The notes beneath the pieces were generated by a model. The model did not search any database. It saw only the letters and a program-made list of their open reading frames with translations, and was not told the DNA's origin. 64,000 bases of DNA from Nectonema munidae. Taxonomy: Eukaryota; Nematomorpha; Nectonematoida; Nectonematidae. Below are positions 1 through 12,253 of this stretch, piece after piece. The translations under genes were made by a program, and so were the position numbers. Numbering within the stretch: the stretch's first letter is position 1; the number at the start of each line of letters is the position of its first letter. The stretch lies in NCBI GenBank assembly GCA_030549495.1, contig JAUIRK010000189.1, positions 248,001-312,000 of the forward strand, in the 5' to 3' direction.

Positions 1-1255
1 GAAGTTGCAATTGAATTAGTAATGTATGCCTGAAAATCAGTTCTGTAAAAAAAATTCAAAAAATGGCTGCATATTAGGTATATAGTAAAAATATACTTTT
101 TTTGTATATTTTGGATTATAATACTTTCTACAATCATCTTGAGTATGAAATATTTATTAAAAAAATAAAACGTATTATAAAATCTTTTGAAAATTTGTAT
201 AAGAGAAGGAACCAAGTTGAAAACGAATTGAAAAGAGAACATGTGATCAAAACAAATAATTTAAAAAAATATGTATCTTGACTAAATGGAAGATCTACAA
301 TGTTCTAATGAACTAGGAAGTGGTTTAATTATATAATATTAGATGCTTCAAAAAAGATTTTGACTGTTAAAAAGAAGTTACTCTTTTACAAATGAAAAAT
401 ATTTAAATCTATAGCTTATCATCTAGGATTACAGTTAACATTTTACTAAGATGGGTAGGAAATCTGAAAATTTAGAATAGGTCAGATTTATCAAAAATGG
501 CACATATGCCAATATGTGAGAATTTAGTCACTATCAAGATATTTTTAATTTAAATTGAATTTGTCCATCTTTTTCCTTTTGTGTCAAAGAGATCATTTTT
601 TAGATGAAGAACATTGACAACTTTTTGTAATTGACCAATCAACATCACGAATGATTCATCAGAAAAAAACCTTTGAAATGAGATTGGTTGACAAATATTC
701 AGGCCTGATAATAAAATACACTATACTGATAAAAAAGTCTAAGATCATCAAGAAGATTCCTTAATCAGAATGCTTTGAGAGAGGAAAAAAGTAATTTTAT
801 CATTATAAAAAAATTTTCAAACACACATAAGCGCTCTATGAAAAAATACCTTTCCCACTTAGGGTTGAACATTCTACCCTCGAGATCAACCTTTCTCTTC
901 TTACAGGCGGGACGACAGACATTAGCTTGAATAAAAATTATTATTATACAAAAAACAAAATATCACAAAGCTTAATCTTTTTTGATTATTGTAGAATTGA
1001 AAAATTAAAATTTAGTTGCTACATGAGTATATTATGATACACTGTAAATTCACTATAAATTCATGACAATCAGTTAAGCGCAGTGGGCATCTGTTGTTAT
1101 GTTTGCTCTCTTGCAAATACTCCATTACAATTGATATCAGATGTGTATGATGAATCAGTCTCTACCAAACACAGCTGTCTTACATATGAAATAAGATTTC
1201 TTGAAAATATGCTCGTCTAGTACGAAAACAAATACATAAATAGGCTGCGATGCAA
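1..1255. other. AT-rich stretch, no gene seen
   Basis: No reading frame of convincing length or composition and no clear repeat end is visible. The stretch is AT-rich with many A and T runs, like the intergenic DNA elsewhere in the window. Confidence 0.5.
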
Positions 1256-1299
1256 CCTTATATAGTACTAATGCTGATAATCAAAAAACATCTTATTTT

Positions 1300-1416
1300 A
1301 ATTTCTTGAAGGTATGCCCGCCAGATTCTATTAACTAAAATTAAAAGATCGGCAGGCCGGATGAAAATGTTTGGCGGGCCGTACTTGGTCCGCGGGCCGG
1401 AGGTTGCCTACCCCTG
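1300..1416. mobile_element. Right end of a hAT-type element (solo end)
   Basis: A GC-rich patch with repeated ggcc/gggcc motifs ends in gttgcctacccctg, the inverted form of the cagggg-type terminus common in hAT elements. The ggccgg-rich subterminal DNA resembles the ends of the complete hAT at 56032-58339. No matching left end was found upstream, so this is a fragment or its partner has decayed. The family assignment rests on the terminus alone. Confidence 0.45.
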
Positions 1417-1537
1417 CAGTAAACACAGCCTAATTTTTTGACAGGTTTGATAAAAAATGGACATCACCACTGAATCTTATTAATATCTGAGAAAAATAGG
1501 GGGGGGGGGGCACTTGAGCTGCCCAGCACTAATAGGG

Positions 1538-1667
1538 TTAAACCTTTGAGGACCAGTGGGTCACCAGTGACCCAAGAAATGAAAATCGTCTGCTTTGAAT
1601 ATATAAAATTCCATTGAAAAAGAAAGCAGACGAATCCTCTTCAAAATGTTGGTCCTCAAAGGGTTAA
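1538..1667. mobile_element. piggyBac-type MITE with TTAA target duplications
   Basis: A 130-bp non-coding element with TTAA at both ends (1538-1541 and 1664-1667). The terminal inverted repeats read roughly ttaaacctttgaggacca on the left and the complement of ggtcctcaaagggttaa on the right. An internal palindrome (gggtcaccagtgaccc) lies just inside the left end, and a tcgtctgcttt motif is in the middle. TTAA duplication is characteristic of piggyBac. Related copies lie at 44174-44283 and, more distantly, at 28901-29037. Confidence 0.8.
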
Positions 1668-1875
1668 TACAATTTTTTTGTTTCATCAAAAAATGTAGAT
1701 TTAAAATTTTGATTTGACTTAAAACTATAAAATTAGCCAAAATTTTCATCAACAGTTCAGCACAGAAACAAATCGAAAAACTCAAAACTCCTCGGGAGTC
1801 GATGAATGAGTTTCGAGGAGTAAAAATTTCCCAGGGAATAGGCGATGAGAATCCCCGGGGTGGACACCCTAATCC

Positions 1876-3672
1876 ACACCACCCATGCATTCATTATAAA
1901 CCTTGACAATATTTGGCATATTAACTGAAACATTGCTTTTTCCTTTGACTCTTCTAGTTTTACTTAGAGGCAAAGCTCCAATGGCGTTGCTACAAAGTGT
2001 CACAATGGAATTATCATACCATTTTACAGCTTCAACTATTCCGTCGAACTTGAAGTGAAAAAAACTTTTGATACTTTATCATAACTTTTGAGTCAATTAA
2101 TGGGCATTTGTTCAATCTATTTTCCCTAATGCTTCCAGTAGCTCTAAAATTTCTTTTTTTCAATGATGCTAGCAAATCGTATGAGTTGAAGAAATTATCC
2201 ATAAAAATATGGTGATTCGACAGAAATTCATACACTTCTAATAAAGAGTTTACAACTCGTGTGCTGAGAGGACCTATGCGATTTTTTTCTCTACCTTCAT
2301 ATATTTCAACACGGTAGGGTTGTCATGAGGAACTGCAAAGAGTCCATATTTTATATCCAAATCTGATTGGTTTCGATTTAATAAATTCCCTGCAAGAATG
2401 CCTACCAAAGTACGGAACCATTGACTCATCAATTGATAGGTTTTCATGCAAAATTCCGAACATTGACATTTTTAAGTTCAATAAATCGTAAAAAGGTTTC
2501 ACCTTTGGCATTCGCGAATTTTCGAACTTTTCTTTGTCAGCTACATGAAAATATCTTATTTTTTAAAAATTGCGAAGATTTTGACCCATAATCTCTTTCA
2601 GAGCTACGATTTCTTGTATCCAGAAAGAAGTAACAGTCCCAAAAATCGCATCATAATTATTTTATCGATATCAAAAGAAGGATCATTTTTTTCTATTTTA
2701 GCAAATTTATTCGTTTCTTTCACAAATAAGTCAATCACAGCATCAAAAAAGAAAAGAAATAATTGAGATTCATCATAAGATAAAAGAAAATCTGGCAACT
2801 TTTTGATGCGATCTTTTTCAGAAGAAATTGAACTAAATTCTTTATTCAAATGTTTACTCTGCCAATTTGGTATTAGTAATTTTGATTTTTTTTAGTTTGA
2901 ATTTTCATTAGTATCATCATGCGAATCTTCGTTTATAAATACATCCAGCTCACCTTCAATTTCATCAGGAATATTTTGAACTAAATTTTCTTCATCATAA
3001 TCTTCTATATCACTTTCTTCCCCACCTTCTGGTGGCCCAGTAATTATAATATCTTTTACATCAAGCATGACCCTTTCAATAGTTTCTACGACACCTTCCA
3101 AATATCTAAAATGTTGTACTTTTCTAAAAAATGTATCAGCATCCATATTTAAAATTATAAAAAAATCGAAAAAACCGTGTACAATTTAAAATTTATAAAA
3201 ATTAAAATAGAAATGATTCTGAAAATAATTCTAAAAAAAAATAAAATAGAATTAAACAATTTGATTAAAAAAAAATTTTTTGTATTATATATTAGCCCAA
3301 GGTCTACATATGTAGATCTAATTTCAAACCCTAATACTAGAGAAATAAAAATTTAGTTTTTTTTTCTTCATTTTTTGACTTTAAGAATTATTATTTTTCT
3401 AATAAATCCAAAAATATACTCTTGAATCAAAAATTCTTTTTGAAAAATCTAATTAAAGTAGTTGATACAAAAAATTTTTTTTAGATTTTTAAATTTAGGT
3501 GTTTTTATAAATTTTGAAAATATAAAAATTAAAATTTTTTTTATTACATAAGAGAAATAAGGTTCAATGTTAAATTAAAGCTGAAATTCAAGAAAAAAAC
3601 GGATTAGTTTCAGAAGAATCTTCAATCAAAATTAGGGTCAACATTTGTAGATTTTGGGCTAATATGCGTTAA
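1876..3672 (-). mobile_element. piggyBac transposon remnant, 3' end lost
   Basis: Minus-strand pieces of a piggyBac (DDE_Tnp_1_7) transposase run in order from 3146 down to 1876. First is an acidic N-terminal part (DIEDYDEENL), then a block at 2604-2849. Next is the signature IDESMVPYFGRHSCREFIKS at 2323-2511, which holds one of the catalytic aspartates. Last is a C-terminal block ending in YNECMGGVD near 1876. The pieces lie in different frames, so the gene carries several frameshifts. The upstream end has TTAA at 3669-3672 followed inward by an inverted repeat containing tattagcccaa; a mirrored copy of that repeat sits at about 3286. Coding similarity stops abruptly after GGVD, just before the MITE at 1538-1667, so the 3' end was deleted or replaced. 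Confidence 0.8.
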
Positions 3673-5060
3673 AAGGATTTAAAGAAGTATGCAACTTGTC
3701 TACACAGATGTACCTTTTTTCTATGAACTAAGAGGTGGTGTAATCATCCAATATTCATCGTTCCAAAAAAGATCTTGAGCGTGAAGGAGAAGGTCCTAAC
3801 TTGCGAATAAAAAATCCATTAGCCTATATTTTATTAGATAAGATCACAAGCATATCAATTCACTAACAAAACGTAAAATAAGTTTATTTGAAGAAAGAAG
3901 CTTTAATTTACATAATGAATGAAAAATACTTGAATAATATGGATACACATTATGGATTCAATATTTTATCATTAAATGAAAAGGTTATATGCTACAAAAC
4001 ACAGATAAATAGATGGTGTTGATAAACAAAGTATTAATGGAATTAAGGAAGCTGTAAAGGGTAAAACAAATAGAAGAAGTGTTGAGAACAAGGAATTTAA
4101 GTATCCACTCTTCTTTGATAGCATTAGGAATAGTCTAAAAATATTAGTAACAAATGTAATGATGGCGTAAAGTTGAGTAAAATTATCGTTTTAAAATTTA
4201 ATATCTATTATCTTTTACATATTTTTCTTATCCTTTAGGTACAGCCAGGAATATGGAGGAAGCTTATAAGCAGAATTACCAAATCCATTGCTTTACCCAA
4301 ACAAAATTTTTTATTTATATTGTTTCCAACATTTTAATCAGTTTTACGATTCTTTTCGCAGCAAGCTAGCTCGGTAATGTTTAACCTTTTGTAAGTAGAA
4401 GGCAACATTTGTTTATCGTTGAACTGTGCTGGCGACAAGCTATCAAAAAGCTTATACAATTATTTTTTATTTACAGATAAAGCAATAAAGTTAAATGTAT
4501 AAAATTATATATATCTCACATACACATAATTTACATTAGTTAAAAAATATATTAATGAAATCCTTGCGACTGTATTTTTCGACAAGATTTTGAATATCCA
4601 GTTCTTAATTTATTGATACAATTCTCATGCACTCACTTAGATGGGCATTAGGGACACAACTATTCACCTTTTTTTTTAATTCACCTTCCTGTGCCATTTT
4701 TAGACGAACTTTTGTATATAAATCACCAAAATAAACTTTTTTGGTGATATCTCGAAAAAAGGTCCACCCATAACATAAGTTTTATTATTCGCTCACTCAA
4801 TGGCAAGTATGATTTTCTCATTTTTATTTTAATTACTGAATATATATGGCCATAAAATGAAATTTTGTTTTTTTATAGATTTTTTAATATGTCGTTCAAA
4901 AAAAGTTGCAATATAATTTGAAAAAACAGAAAAAAATGGCGGCTGAATTTGACGCAGTTTCAAACATGTCCGAGCAGAACTATGATAAATATTGAAGAAT
5001 TTTCTTTGGCCACTAAAAATAGAATGCTCATGAAAAAACAAATATTTGGTAGGTATCAAT
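3673..5060. other. AT-rich stretch, no gene seen
   Basis: No supported gene. Short open frames are AT-rich and show no recognisable motif. Nothing else identified. Confidence 0.4.
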
Positions 5061-5069
5061 CACTTGGTA

Positions 5070-6340
5070 ACACGATTAAAAGTAGAAAATAAAGAATGAA
5101 AGTTATAACTAATGAGGTTTGCTTGCTTTGGGAAGAAATTTTGAATTTTCGATATCAATCAAAGCAAGCTGTGAATTCAAAAATTGAGCAAATAATTGTT
5201 TTGTATGATAATTGTGCACTAAAAAATAACTTCACTCCATTAGAAGGAATTTTTGATATAACAAAAGTTAAAGGATTGTGGCTGAATGCTGAGGACAAAA
5301 AGCTTTACTTTGTTCAACTTGAAAGTATGGGGAGTAGGTTATTCAACAAGAAAAGTTGCGAGTAAACAAACCATTCATCCTTCTAAAAGAAGAAAATCAA
5401 GTGAAAACAAGCCCGAAATTGAATCTGTTTCGTTAGGTACAACAAGTAAAATCAATGACAATGATTAATGTTTTGCTTCACAAAGTAGTGATGAAGACAG
5501 ACAATGTAGCAACAAGACTTGTGTTCCAAGCCAATATCCACTAGAAAAGCATTGAAAATATGTGAACAACTGTCGTAAGAAGGTATTAATATACCGTCAC
5601 CAACACAGCAAGGTATCCACAAAGCATTTTTCAGAGGGGCTAACAAAATGAAACTTTTTTTAATCGAAAATTTACACAAGTATGAATGGAGTTTACACAC
5701 ATTGAATGTTGTGAATTTCAGGCAATTGTTATCAAATATGAAATAAAAGGAGTGAAATTGAGTGTCATACAATTACATGATGACAAAGCGGAGTCTATTT
5801 CTGAAGGAATCGCGAATGTTTTAGATGAATTTGATTTGTGGGGCTCGATTTTGATGATAGTTTGCGATACAAGAAATGTGAACACCGGCCAAAAAACGGA
5901 GGTGTAATGAGAATGCAAAACATGTTTTTAGCCAAAAATTTGACTAAACCTCAATTCATCATGGATCGTATTTTGCGAGTTTTCATGGATGAACGGCTTC
6001 CTAGTTCGTAAGCCTGGTGGGGAGTATTTTTTTGTTGAGAAGCTGGTGTCAAATTACGAAGAGCTACAAAACGCTCCAAAAAGGGAACGTACATGTAATT
6101 GAAGAGTAAGTCGCCTGGAGAGATGATATGAAGTATCTGTACAATTTAGTGAACTCTTTCAAAATTTACAACGAAAACAAAATCGTTCCTTTCATTAAGT
6201 TCCAAAAATTCCAAATATTTGTAAGGTGAGATTGAATACATGAGCCATTCTAGCATACTTTTTATTGCCTGAATTGAGAAATCAACTTCAACCAATTTGT
6301 CATTTGGTTTCATATGTTTGGACTACGTATTGGTTCAATG
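5070..6340 (+). pseudogene. Decayed transposase of the D-T-T / C-R-H-H family (copy A)
   Basis: Broken frames match in order the layout of the larger element at 35701-38394. A helical N-terminal block (5096-5365) carries EVCLLWEEILNFRYQSKQ, comparable to the opening block of the other copy. A central block at about 5690-5907 carries AESISEGIANVLDEF followed by IVCDTRNVNTGQ, the equivalent of FDTTASNTG in copy B. The next block is a degenerate partner of the CRHH motif with DRILRVFMDERLP. A C-terminal block near 6110-6340 has WRDDMKYLYNLVNSF and WTTYWFNEQ. Many stops and shifts make it non-functional. The D, D and C-x-x-H pattern suggests an RNase H-like transposase, but I cannot place the superfamily. 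The protein changes abruptly to a MULE at about 6340. Confidence 0.55.
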
Positions 6341-6930
6341 AGCAAACGTTTTAATTAGAAATATGAATTGACAGATGCTTTAAAACCGTACAAAAAAGCT
6401 TTCAAATGTTTCAAAACGCATTGGTTTACTTTCTTTACATTGGTTGCACTTTCTTTAGTACCAACAAATTTGGTTGAAAATGCTTTTGATACTTTAGTAG
6501 AGCATATGCAGGAAAATGAAAAAATTAATCAACTTCTAACATACTTCGAAAACACATATATTAGGGGCAGATATAGAAGAAATGGAGCAGCAAGAAATGC
6601 ACATTTTCCTATTGCAAAATGGAATCATTTCCAAAATTGTGTGGAAGGAGTCGCTCGAACTACAAATGCCGTAGAGGGCTGGCATTACTCTTTGCAATTT
6701 TTGTTTCAGTGCAGCCACCCAACAATTTGGAATTTCCTAAATGGTATTTGCAAGGACATCGCGTTTCAACGTTTAAACTTAATGCAAGGAATTACTGGTG
6801 CTACTCTACCGGCCAATAAGAAATATTTGTCGATCAAAGAGATCAAATGCCTAACTAGTCAATTTGGACAATCTGATATCATATCATACCTTAGAGCTGT
6901 TCAATATTGTGCCTGTAAGTAGTTTGTTTT
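6341..6930 (+). pseudogene. MULE (Mutator-like) transposase, C-terminal fragment
   Basis: An open frame of 184 residues (6368-6922) carries the C-terminal hallmarks of animal MULE transposases. These are YFENTYI, a basic stretch, FPIAKWNHF, then RTTNAVEGWHYSLQ (the conserved TNN-x-E-x-W-H motif) and HPTIWNFLNGI. The N-terminal catalytic part is absent; a different transposase fragment adjoins directly upstream. The frame has no start of its own consistent with a full gene, and no MULE terminal repeats were seen. It is a truncated remnant, probably joined to its neighbour by insertion or deletion. Confidence 0.75.
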
Positions 6931-7439
6931 CAAGAATAAAATGATGATACTCTCATTCTTGAAATTTCATGTTTAAATTTAATTGAATAAATGAAATAAA
7001 AGAGAAAGAGTTCATGTGTTTTTCATCATTTTTCATTACTGGAGTAAAGTTTTTTTTAGGGATCTACCGATTCCAAATATTACAAACTTCAGTTTTGTCA
7101 AAGCATTTGACAAAACTAAATTAACATTTTGTTTATTAAAAAACCAATTAGATAACATTTTGTTTATTTAATATAAATTTTAGAGAAAAATATTGTTTTA
7201 GATTCAAATAAATAAATATTAATATTTTTTAGGTACTATAATAGTTTTTTAAAATACTGTTATATATATTATATTTATTCATTAAAATTTGAAAGAAATT
7301 TTTCAAAGTTTGACTTTTATTAAAAATATTTTTTGTTTATTTGAAAAAATGATTCAATACCGTTTCTTTAAAAATAGCTGAAAACAATATATAGGTACAT
7401 CGCTAGTTTTTTTTTTATAAAATTCACAGTTTTATGTCA
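6931..7439. other. AT-rich stretch, no gene seen
   Basis: Very AT-rich, with long T and A runs. No gene or repeat end recognised. Confidence 0.4.
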
Positions 7440-7535
7440 TGAAATGTTGTATGATGAAGCGTTGTTTGGAGTTGTATGTGATGAAATGTCGCGGGATGAA
7501 GTATCGTGTGATGAAATGTCGTAGCACCATTTTAT
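7440..7535. repeat. Short degenerate tandem repeat
   Basis: Repeated variants of gatgaaatgtcg with intervening tgtatgatgaag-like units, four to five imperfect copies with a period near 16-20 bp. This is a small minisatellite just downstream of the MULE fragment. Confidence 0.6.
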
Positions 7536-7666
7536 TCATGCATTTTCAATTGATTTCAGAGTTTGAGTGATTATTTGATGATGGGTCATTTGTGACCTTT
7601 TTTCAATATTATACGGAAAAACTATATTTTTGTTGTTTTTACGCAAAAGTTGATCAAAAGATAGTA

Positions 7667-8092
7667 CAGGGTTGTGAATTCAAAAAAAGTTGTATCCCTA
7701 ATGGGCATCACACAATCATGATCTATTTTTAGATTTTAAAATTTTCATCGTTGAAAAACCTGATTTACAAATACAGGTGGAACCAAAACATGAGAATAAT
7801 CTCTAATAGGTTTCTCTTAAAAGAAGATTTTGTTCATAGTTTAGGATTTTTAGCTTCATATTTTAATTGCAAATCTGCAGAGTAATTATTTTCATTTCCA
7901 ACTGAACTTTATCTAATTTAAAATGAAGTATCTTGCCAATGATCATAAATGCGTTAGTAATAAGTAAGGATGGACCAATGATATTAGTGAAATCGGAAAA
8001 ACGATTTTCATTTGAAAAAGGGCGCTATAAAATGTGTTTGCGGGCACCATGACGCGCGAGAGCATAGTGTTTCGTCCAACTTTGCAACCCTG
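7667..8092. mobile_element. Possible hAT-type MITE
   Basis: The left side begins cagggttgtgaatt and the right side ends aactttgcaaccctg, which form approximate terminal inverted repeats beginning CAGGGTTG. No matching 8-bp target duplication is visible (agatagta against tttgatct), so the pairing may be accidental or the ends may belong to different insertions. Confidence 0.35.
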
Positions 8093-9363
8093 TTTGATCT
8101 TTCCTTTTCCTTCACAGAAAATGAACTTGAAAATCAGGATGCTGAGGTTCTTAATGAATAAAAAAAAATGGCTCTGGTATTAACTCTAGAAAGATTGCGT
8201 AAATTACGTTGCCAATGAGTTATGTAGAAATTATGTAGAAGAGGAAAATTTCATCAAAAAATAAAACGTATTTAAATCACAGTTTCTTATAAATTATTTT
8301 TCGAATATCTCTTCTTTTAAAACAAATCATTTCACATAAAATTTAGTTTATCAACGACTTCCTTGATTTTGATTCGTTTACACAATTTTGGCTAATTGGC
8401 ATTCGATTCAAGAAGCCTTTATGAAAAAACTTTCAAATATTTTCACTGAATGACCGCCTAATATTTTCGGTGAGCCAACTCTAGAGATTCGTATCATCAG
8501 TTTGAAAAAAGGATCCTGCTTCAGTAATCCTAGAACATCTACTGTACTAGCCTCTGTAATAGCGGAGAAGTGTGTGACATTAAATTCCTATTTTTCTAAT
8601 TAGATGTGCACTTTTACCTCTACCAAGAGGTTAGTTCGAAAAGCTAAATTTAGCAGTGTTTGAAAAAGAAGATTATAACCTCGGTTTTTGATAATACGGA
8701 TTCCCAACTAAATTATATTTTTAACTTGTTAGAAAAATAGAGAAAGAGTAATCAAAAACTTACAGCTGACAGAATTTTTTGAAACTTTTTTAGCTAGGTA
8801 ATCTTCATTGAATTTCACAAAAGCACTGTATTGTTCTAAAATTAAGAATCAACACATTTTATTAATAAATAAATTTACAAGATAAGCAAAATATATTGTA
8901 ACAACTAATTCAAATATGCATACAATGAGATCTTTAAGAGTATAAGGGAAAAAATAACGCTATTAGTCTTATCAAATGTCAGTATAAAAGAAGCGTTTCG
9001 AAAATTTGATATATATTTAGCAGGATGTAATAGGATGATAACATAAATGATTCTTTTGGGTAGAAAGCTATACTATATAAGAGATAGACTGTCAGTGTGT
9101 GTAAAAGCCGCAACATATTTATTGTAATAATAACATCGATATAAAAGTTCATACTTAAAATATAAGAACAATAAGTACTTGCTATTGCTTATATGGGGGT
9201 AGAACAAAGCTTAACATGCATTTGCTTTTAGAATATAAACAGTCAAATTTTTTACCATAAGTATTACAACAATAATACTTCATGTACCAAGAAACTAAAT
9301 GTAGTTTATTTAACTAGTAAGACAAAATGTATCGAAAGTTATTAAATTGAAAAATCCTTTAAA
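8093..9363. other. AT-rich stretch, no gene seen
   Basis: No recognisable coding region or repeat boundary. Confidence 0.4.
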
Positions 9364-9430
9364 AATTAATCATTTAAATTACATCTTAATCATTTAAATA
9401 GATCTATCAATAGATCTTAATCATTTAAAC
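9364..9430. repeat. Small direct repeats of atcatttaaa type
   Basis: Three copies of an aatcatttaaa-containing unit occur within 67 bp, separated by agatct-bearing spacers. Simple local duplication. Confidence 0.5.
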
Positions 9431-10599
9431 AAATATTTACGCTATTTTTAAAGTTGTATTCCAATTCTATTAGAAATAATCATTTATTAAGATATATACC
9501 TTTTTACAATAAATGGATATTAGCTCCTTTTCATGAGAGCAATGAGACCAGAGGGTCAAAAACTTATGTAATAAAAATTAGATGTTTTGATTCCTTTATA
9601 AATAATATACTCAATATTCTGAACAAGAAGGAATACAAAAAAACATTTGAGTTTATTATATGAAATGATAGAGTTGAATAATCAAAATAAAACTTGAAAA
9701 ATAACAAAATTCTAATGTAACTGTTAATAAAAAAGTGTACATGTTACAGTGTGTCCACCACAAATACTTATCAACAGAATTCCAGGCATTTTCCAGGATA
9801 TGAAAGAAAGTTTTTTTTATCACAAAAACTATGTAAAGGAACCATTTCGACAAGATTTACTTTTTGAGCACAATATTATACTTACAGTAATAAAGGGCAT
9901 TTAAAATCAACTCAAATTCAAAAAAGCAACACTTAAAAATAACAACTGAACCACACAGAAACTAAAATAAATTAAAAATACTTTGTAATTATAATTTTAA
10001 GTAAAACTAAAGGATAAAATAACTCCCTCAACAAAACAAAGGGTAGGGCTAGAGCTAGTTTTATGTATCTTAGCAAAAGCGTGATACACTAAATATTTAG
10101 AACCTAACAAAAGCAAAGTAAATATAAACTTTATTATAAAAATTTTAATTCTTCATTCATCTTTTATTTTTTCTAGCTCACTCTCTTATTGATGATCGAA
10201 GATTATTTATTATCAGCTTTATTATTTCGAACTAATGTTCTGCTATTGAACCTGATATTATTTTTAAGAGTCAAAGTTTCCGTCTCTTCAAATTCTCAAT
10301 CTTTAACTTGCGTTTTAGATCTTTTTCAACAGATACTGACTTTTTTGTTTGTATCTTTGACTTGCAAGTCTGCAGCAAACACGAAGATTCTCTGTTATTT
10401 CAAACTTGTGCGTGTATGTTTTTGGGCTAGTGTGCTAGAAATCATAAGCTATTCTTTTAGACAGAATAGACTTTTATTGGAAATTATCTTGAAGCACTAC
10501 TTTAATTGAAAAACCTTTTTCAAGTGAAATATGACCATGAGATAAAACAAAAATCGAAGCCATAACTCTTTAAAAGCAGCTTGATTTAAAAGAAATGTG
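9431..10599. other. No gene supported
   Basis: Open frames exist on both strands but lack recognisable motifs, and the composition is uniformly AT-rich. Nothing identified. Confidence 0.35.
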
Positions 10600-11215
10600 G
10601 CAAAAAACAGACAAAATAATTCTCTCGAAGGTTATGAATTCTTCTTTATAAGTGAAGAATCTTTCAGAAAATTTTTAAATTGTTTTTTGGCATTTTGTGC
10701 AACTTCTACCTTCACTTTTTTGAGACAACTTATCATCAAGAGCTTGAAAGCGAAAGTATGTTCTCTGAAACGAGGGCTGATGAGTTTCTTACTATTAATT
10801 GAATGTGATTTTTCTTGCAATTTGAAAAAATGGCAATTGTAATATTTTTAGGTTTTGATTTTCCATCAGCTAAAATTTTAACTTTTGAAGGATCTTTATT
10901 TACAGCACCGAGCTCAATCAAATCACCTTCCAAAATGGTTGTTAATATTTTTGATCCAGTCCGGCTTTAATTTCTTCAAGATTGTATCTGCAAGCAATTT
11001 TAATCGCCTCACATTTCATGACTAAACGTCTTTGATTTTAGCTTTATGTTTGTTACCTTTAGTAAGATAATCAAAAGCAGCACTTCCATTCGTAGAAGGA
11101 TCAATATCTTTGCAACAAAAGTTGCATTTTGCGTAATTGATATTCTTAGATCCAGGTTTTGCAAAATTTGTTAGTAAGCCACTCTTCTCGAAAAGTTGAA
11201 TGCGTTTTTTACTAC
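10600..11215 (-). pseudogene. hAT-like transposase fragment with BED-type zinc finger
   Basis: On the minus strand a frame near 11030-11175 reads NINYAKCNFCCKDIDPS, then a Gly/Ala segment and LTKGNKHKAK. This is the C-x2-C ... KGxKHK arrangement of BED-type fingers at the N-terminus of many hAT transposases; the first histidine position appears to be tyrosine. A second frame (10632-10820) downstream on the same strand reads PRFREHTFAFKLLMISCLKK and is repeated at 11605-11765 in inverted orientation. The frames are interrupted and no catalytic or dimerisation domain is present, so this is a decayed partial copy. Confidence 0.5.
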
Positions 11216-11604
11216 TTATTTTTATTATTTTTTAGAGAACAAATAACTATTAAGTACACTTATGTCTAAAAAATAATTAACTATAAATTAATAAATATTA
11301 AACATTATCAGAAGATATGCAAAAGAAATTAAGTATTTTGCATTCTTATTTTCATACAACGTCATAATTGCTTTCACAAGCTTTTCATTCGTACTTTTTT
11401 CTTAATGCTCATTCAACTACAATCCTGAAAAACGAATGAAAAACTTTCATTGTTTCTAAATTCAAAACATAATATATGAGCTTTTTTGGTTCATTTTCTT
11501 AACGTGTCAAAATAAACATAGCATTGTTTATACTCTGGTTCGATGCAAAAACAAATTAAAAAAAATTCCAGGTCAAATTTATGGTTTGCCAGGATTTTTT
11601 CAAG

Positions 11605-11765
11605 TATCTAATCAGCCCTGGTTTCAGAGAACATACTTTCGCTTTCAAGCTCTTGTTGATAAGTTGTCTCAAAAAAGTGAAGGCAGAAGTTGCACAAAAT
11701 GCCAAAAACCAATTTAAAAATTTTCTGAAAGATTCTTCACTTATAAAGAAGAATTCATAACGCCC
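11605..11765 (+). repeat. Inverted second copy of the 10630-10795 segment
   Basis: About 155 bp here is the reverse complement of 10630-10795, with roughly nine in ten bases matching by eye. The encoded stretch FREHTFAFKLLLISCLKK is nearly identical to the minus-strand stretch in the first copy. The arms are separated by about 0.8 kb. This is either a second truncated copy of the same hAT-like element or an inverted duplication. Confidence 0.75.
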
Positions 11766-11863
11766 CGTGTTATCTGATCTTATTTTAAAAATATTTATCA
11801 AATAAAATTAAATGTTATTATAATGCATCCATATAAAAATACAGTGCAAACCTCTCTCTAAAG

Positions 11864-12253
11864 CAGCGTTTTTCTCACCCTTTTTAATTGTGCAGAATCG
11901 TTGGAATATATTAAATCTTTCAAGGAACCATACGCAAAAAATATTTTTGTATATTTTTATCACAGTAAAAGATAAGAAATTTATAAAAGGCAAAAAATAA
12001 CTAACGAAAAAAGGCACTACAAATTTGCCTAAATTTTGTCACTCTAAAAATATATGATAATTAAAACTGTCTATAATTTTTATTGGTAGTGCTAGATAAC
12101 ATTTTCACTACTTCTTTATGATGCCTGATTAAAAAGTTTTCATTAAAAACATCTAAACTTAAACATGAAAAATACCTTACTATTTCTCGCGGAACCCTTA
12201 GGAAGTTTTTGAGGAACCGTAGTGCTTAGCGGAACACTGGTTCAGAAACGCTG
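11864..12253. mobile_element. hAT-type MITE
   Basis: The left end is cagcgtttttctcaccc and the right end is ggttcagaaacgctg, giving a terminal inverted repeat of about 15 bp beginning CAGCGTTT. The flanking octamers ctctaaag and ttctagag agree at six of eight positions, consistent with an aged 8-bp target duplication. The 390-bp interior has no coding capacity. Confidence 0.65.
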
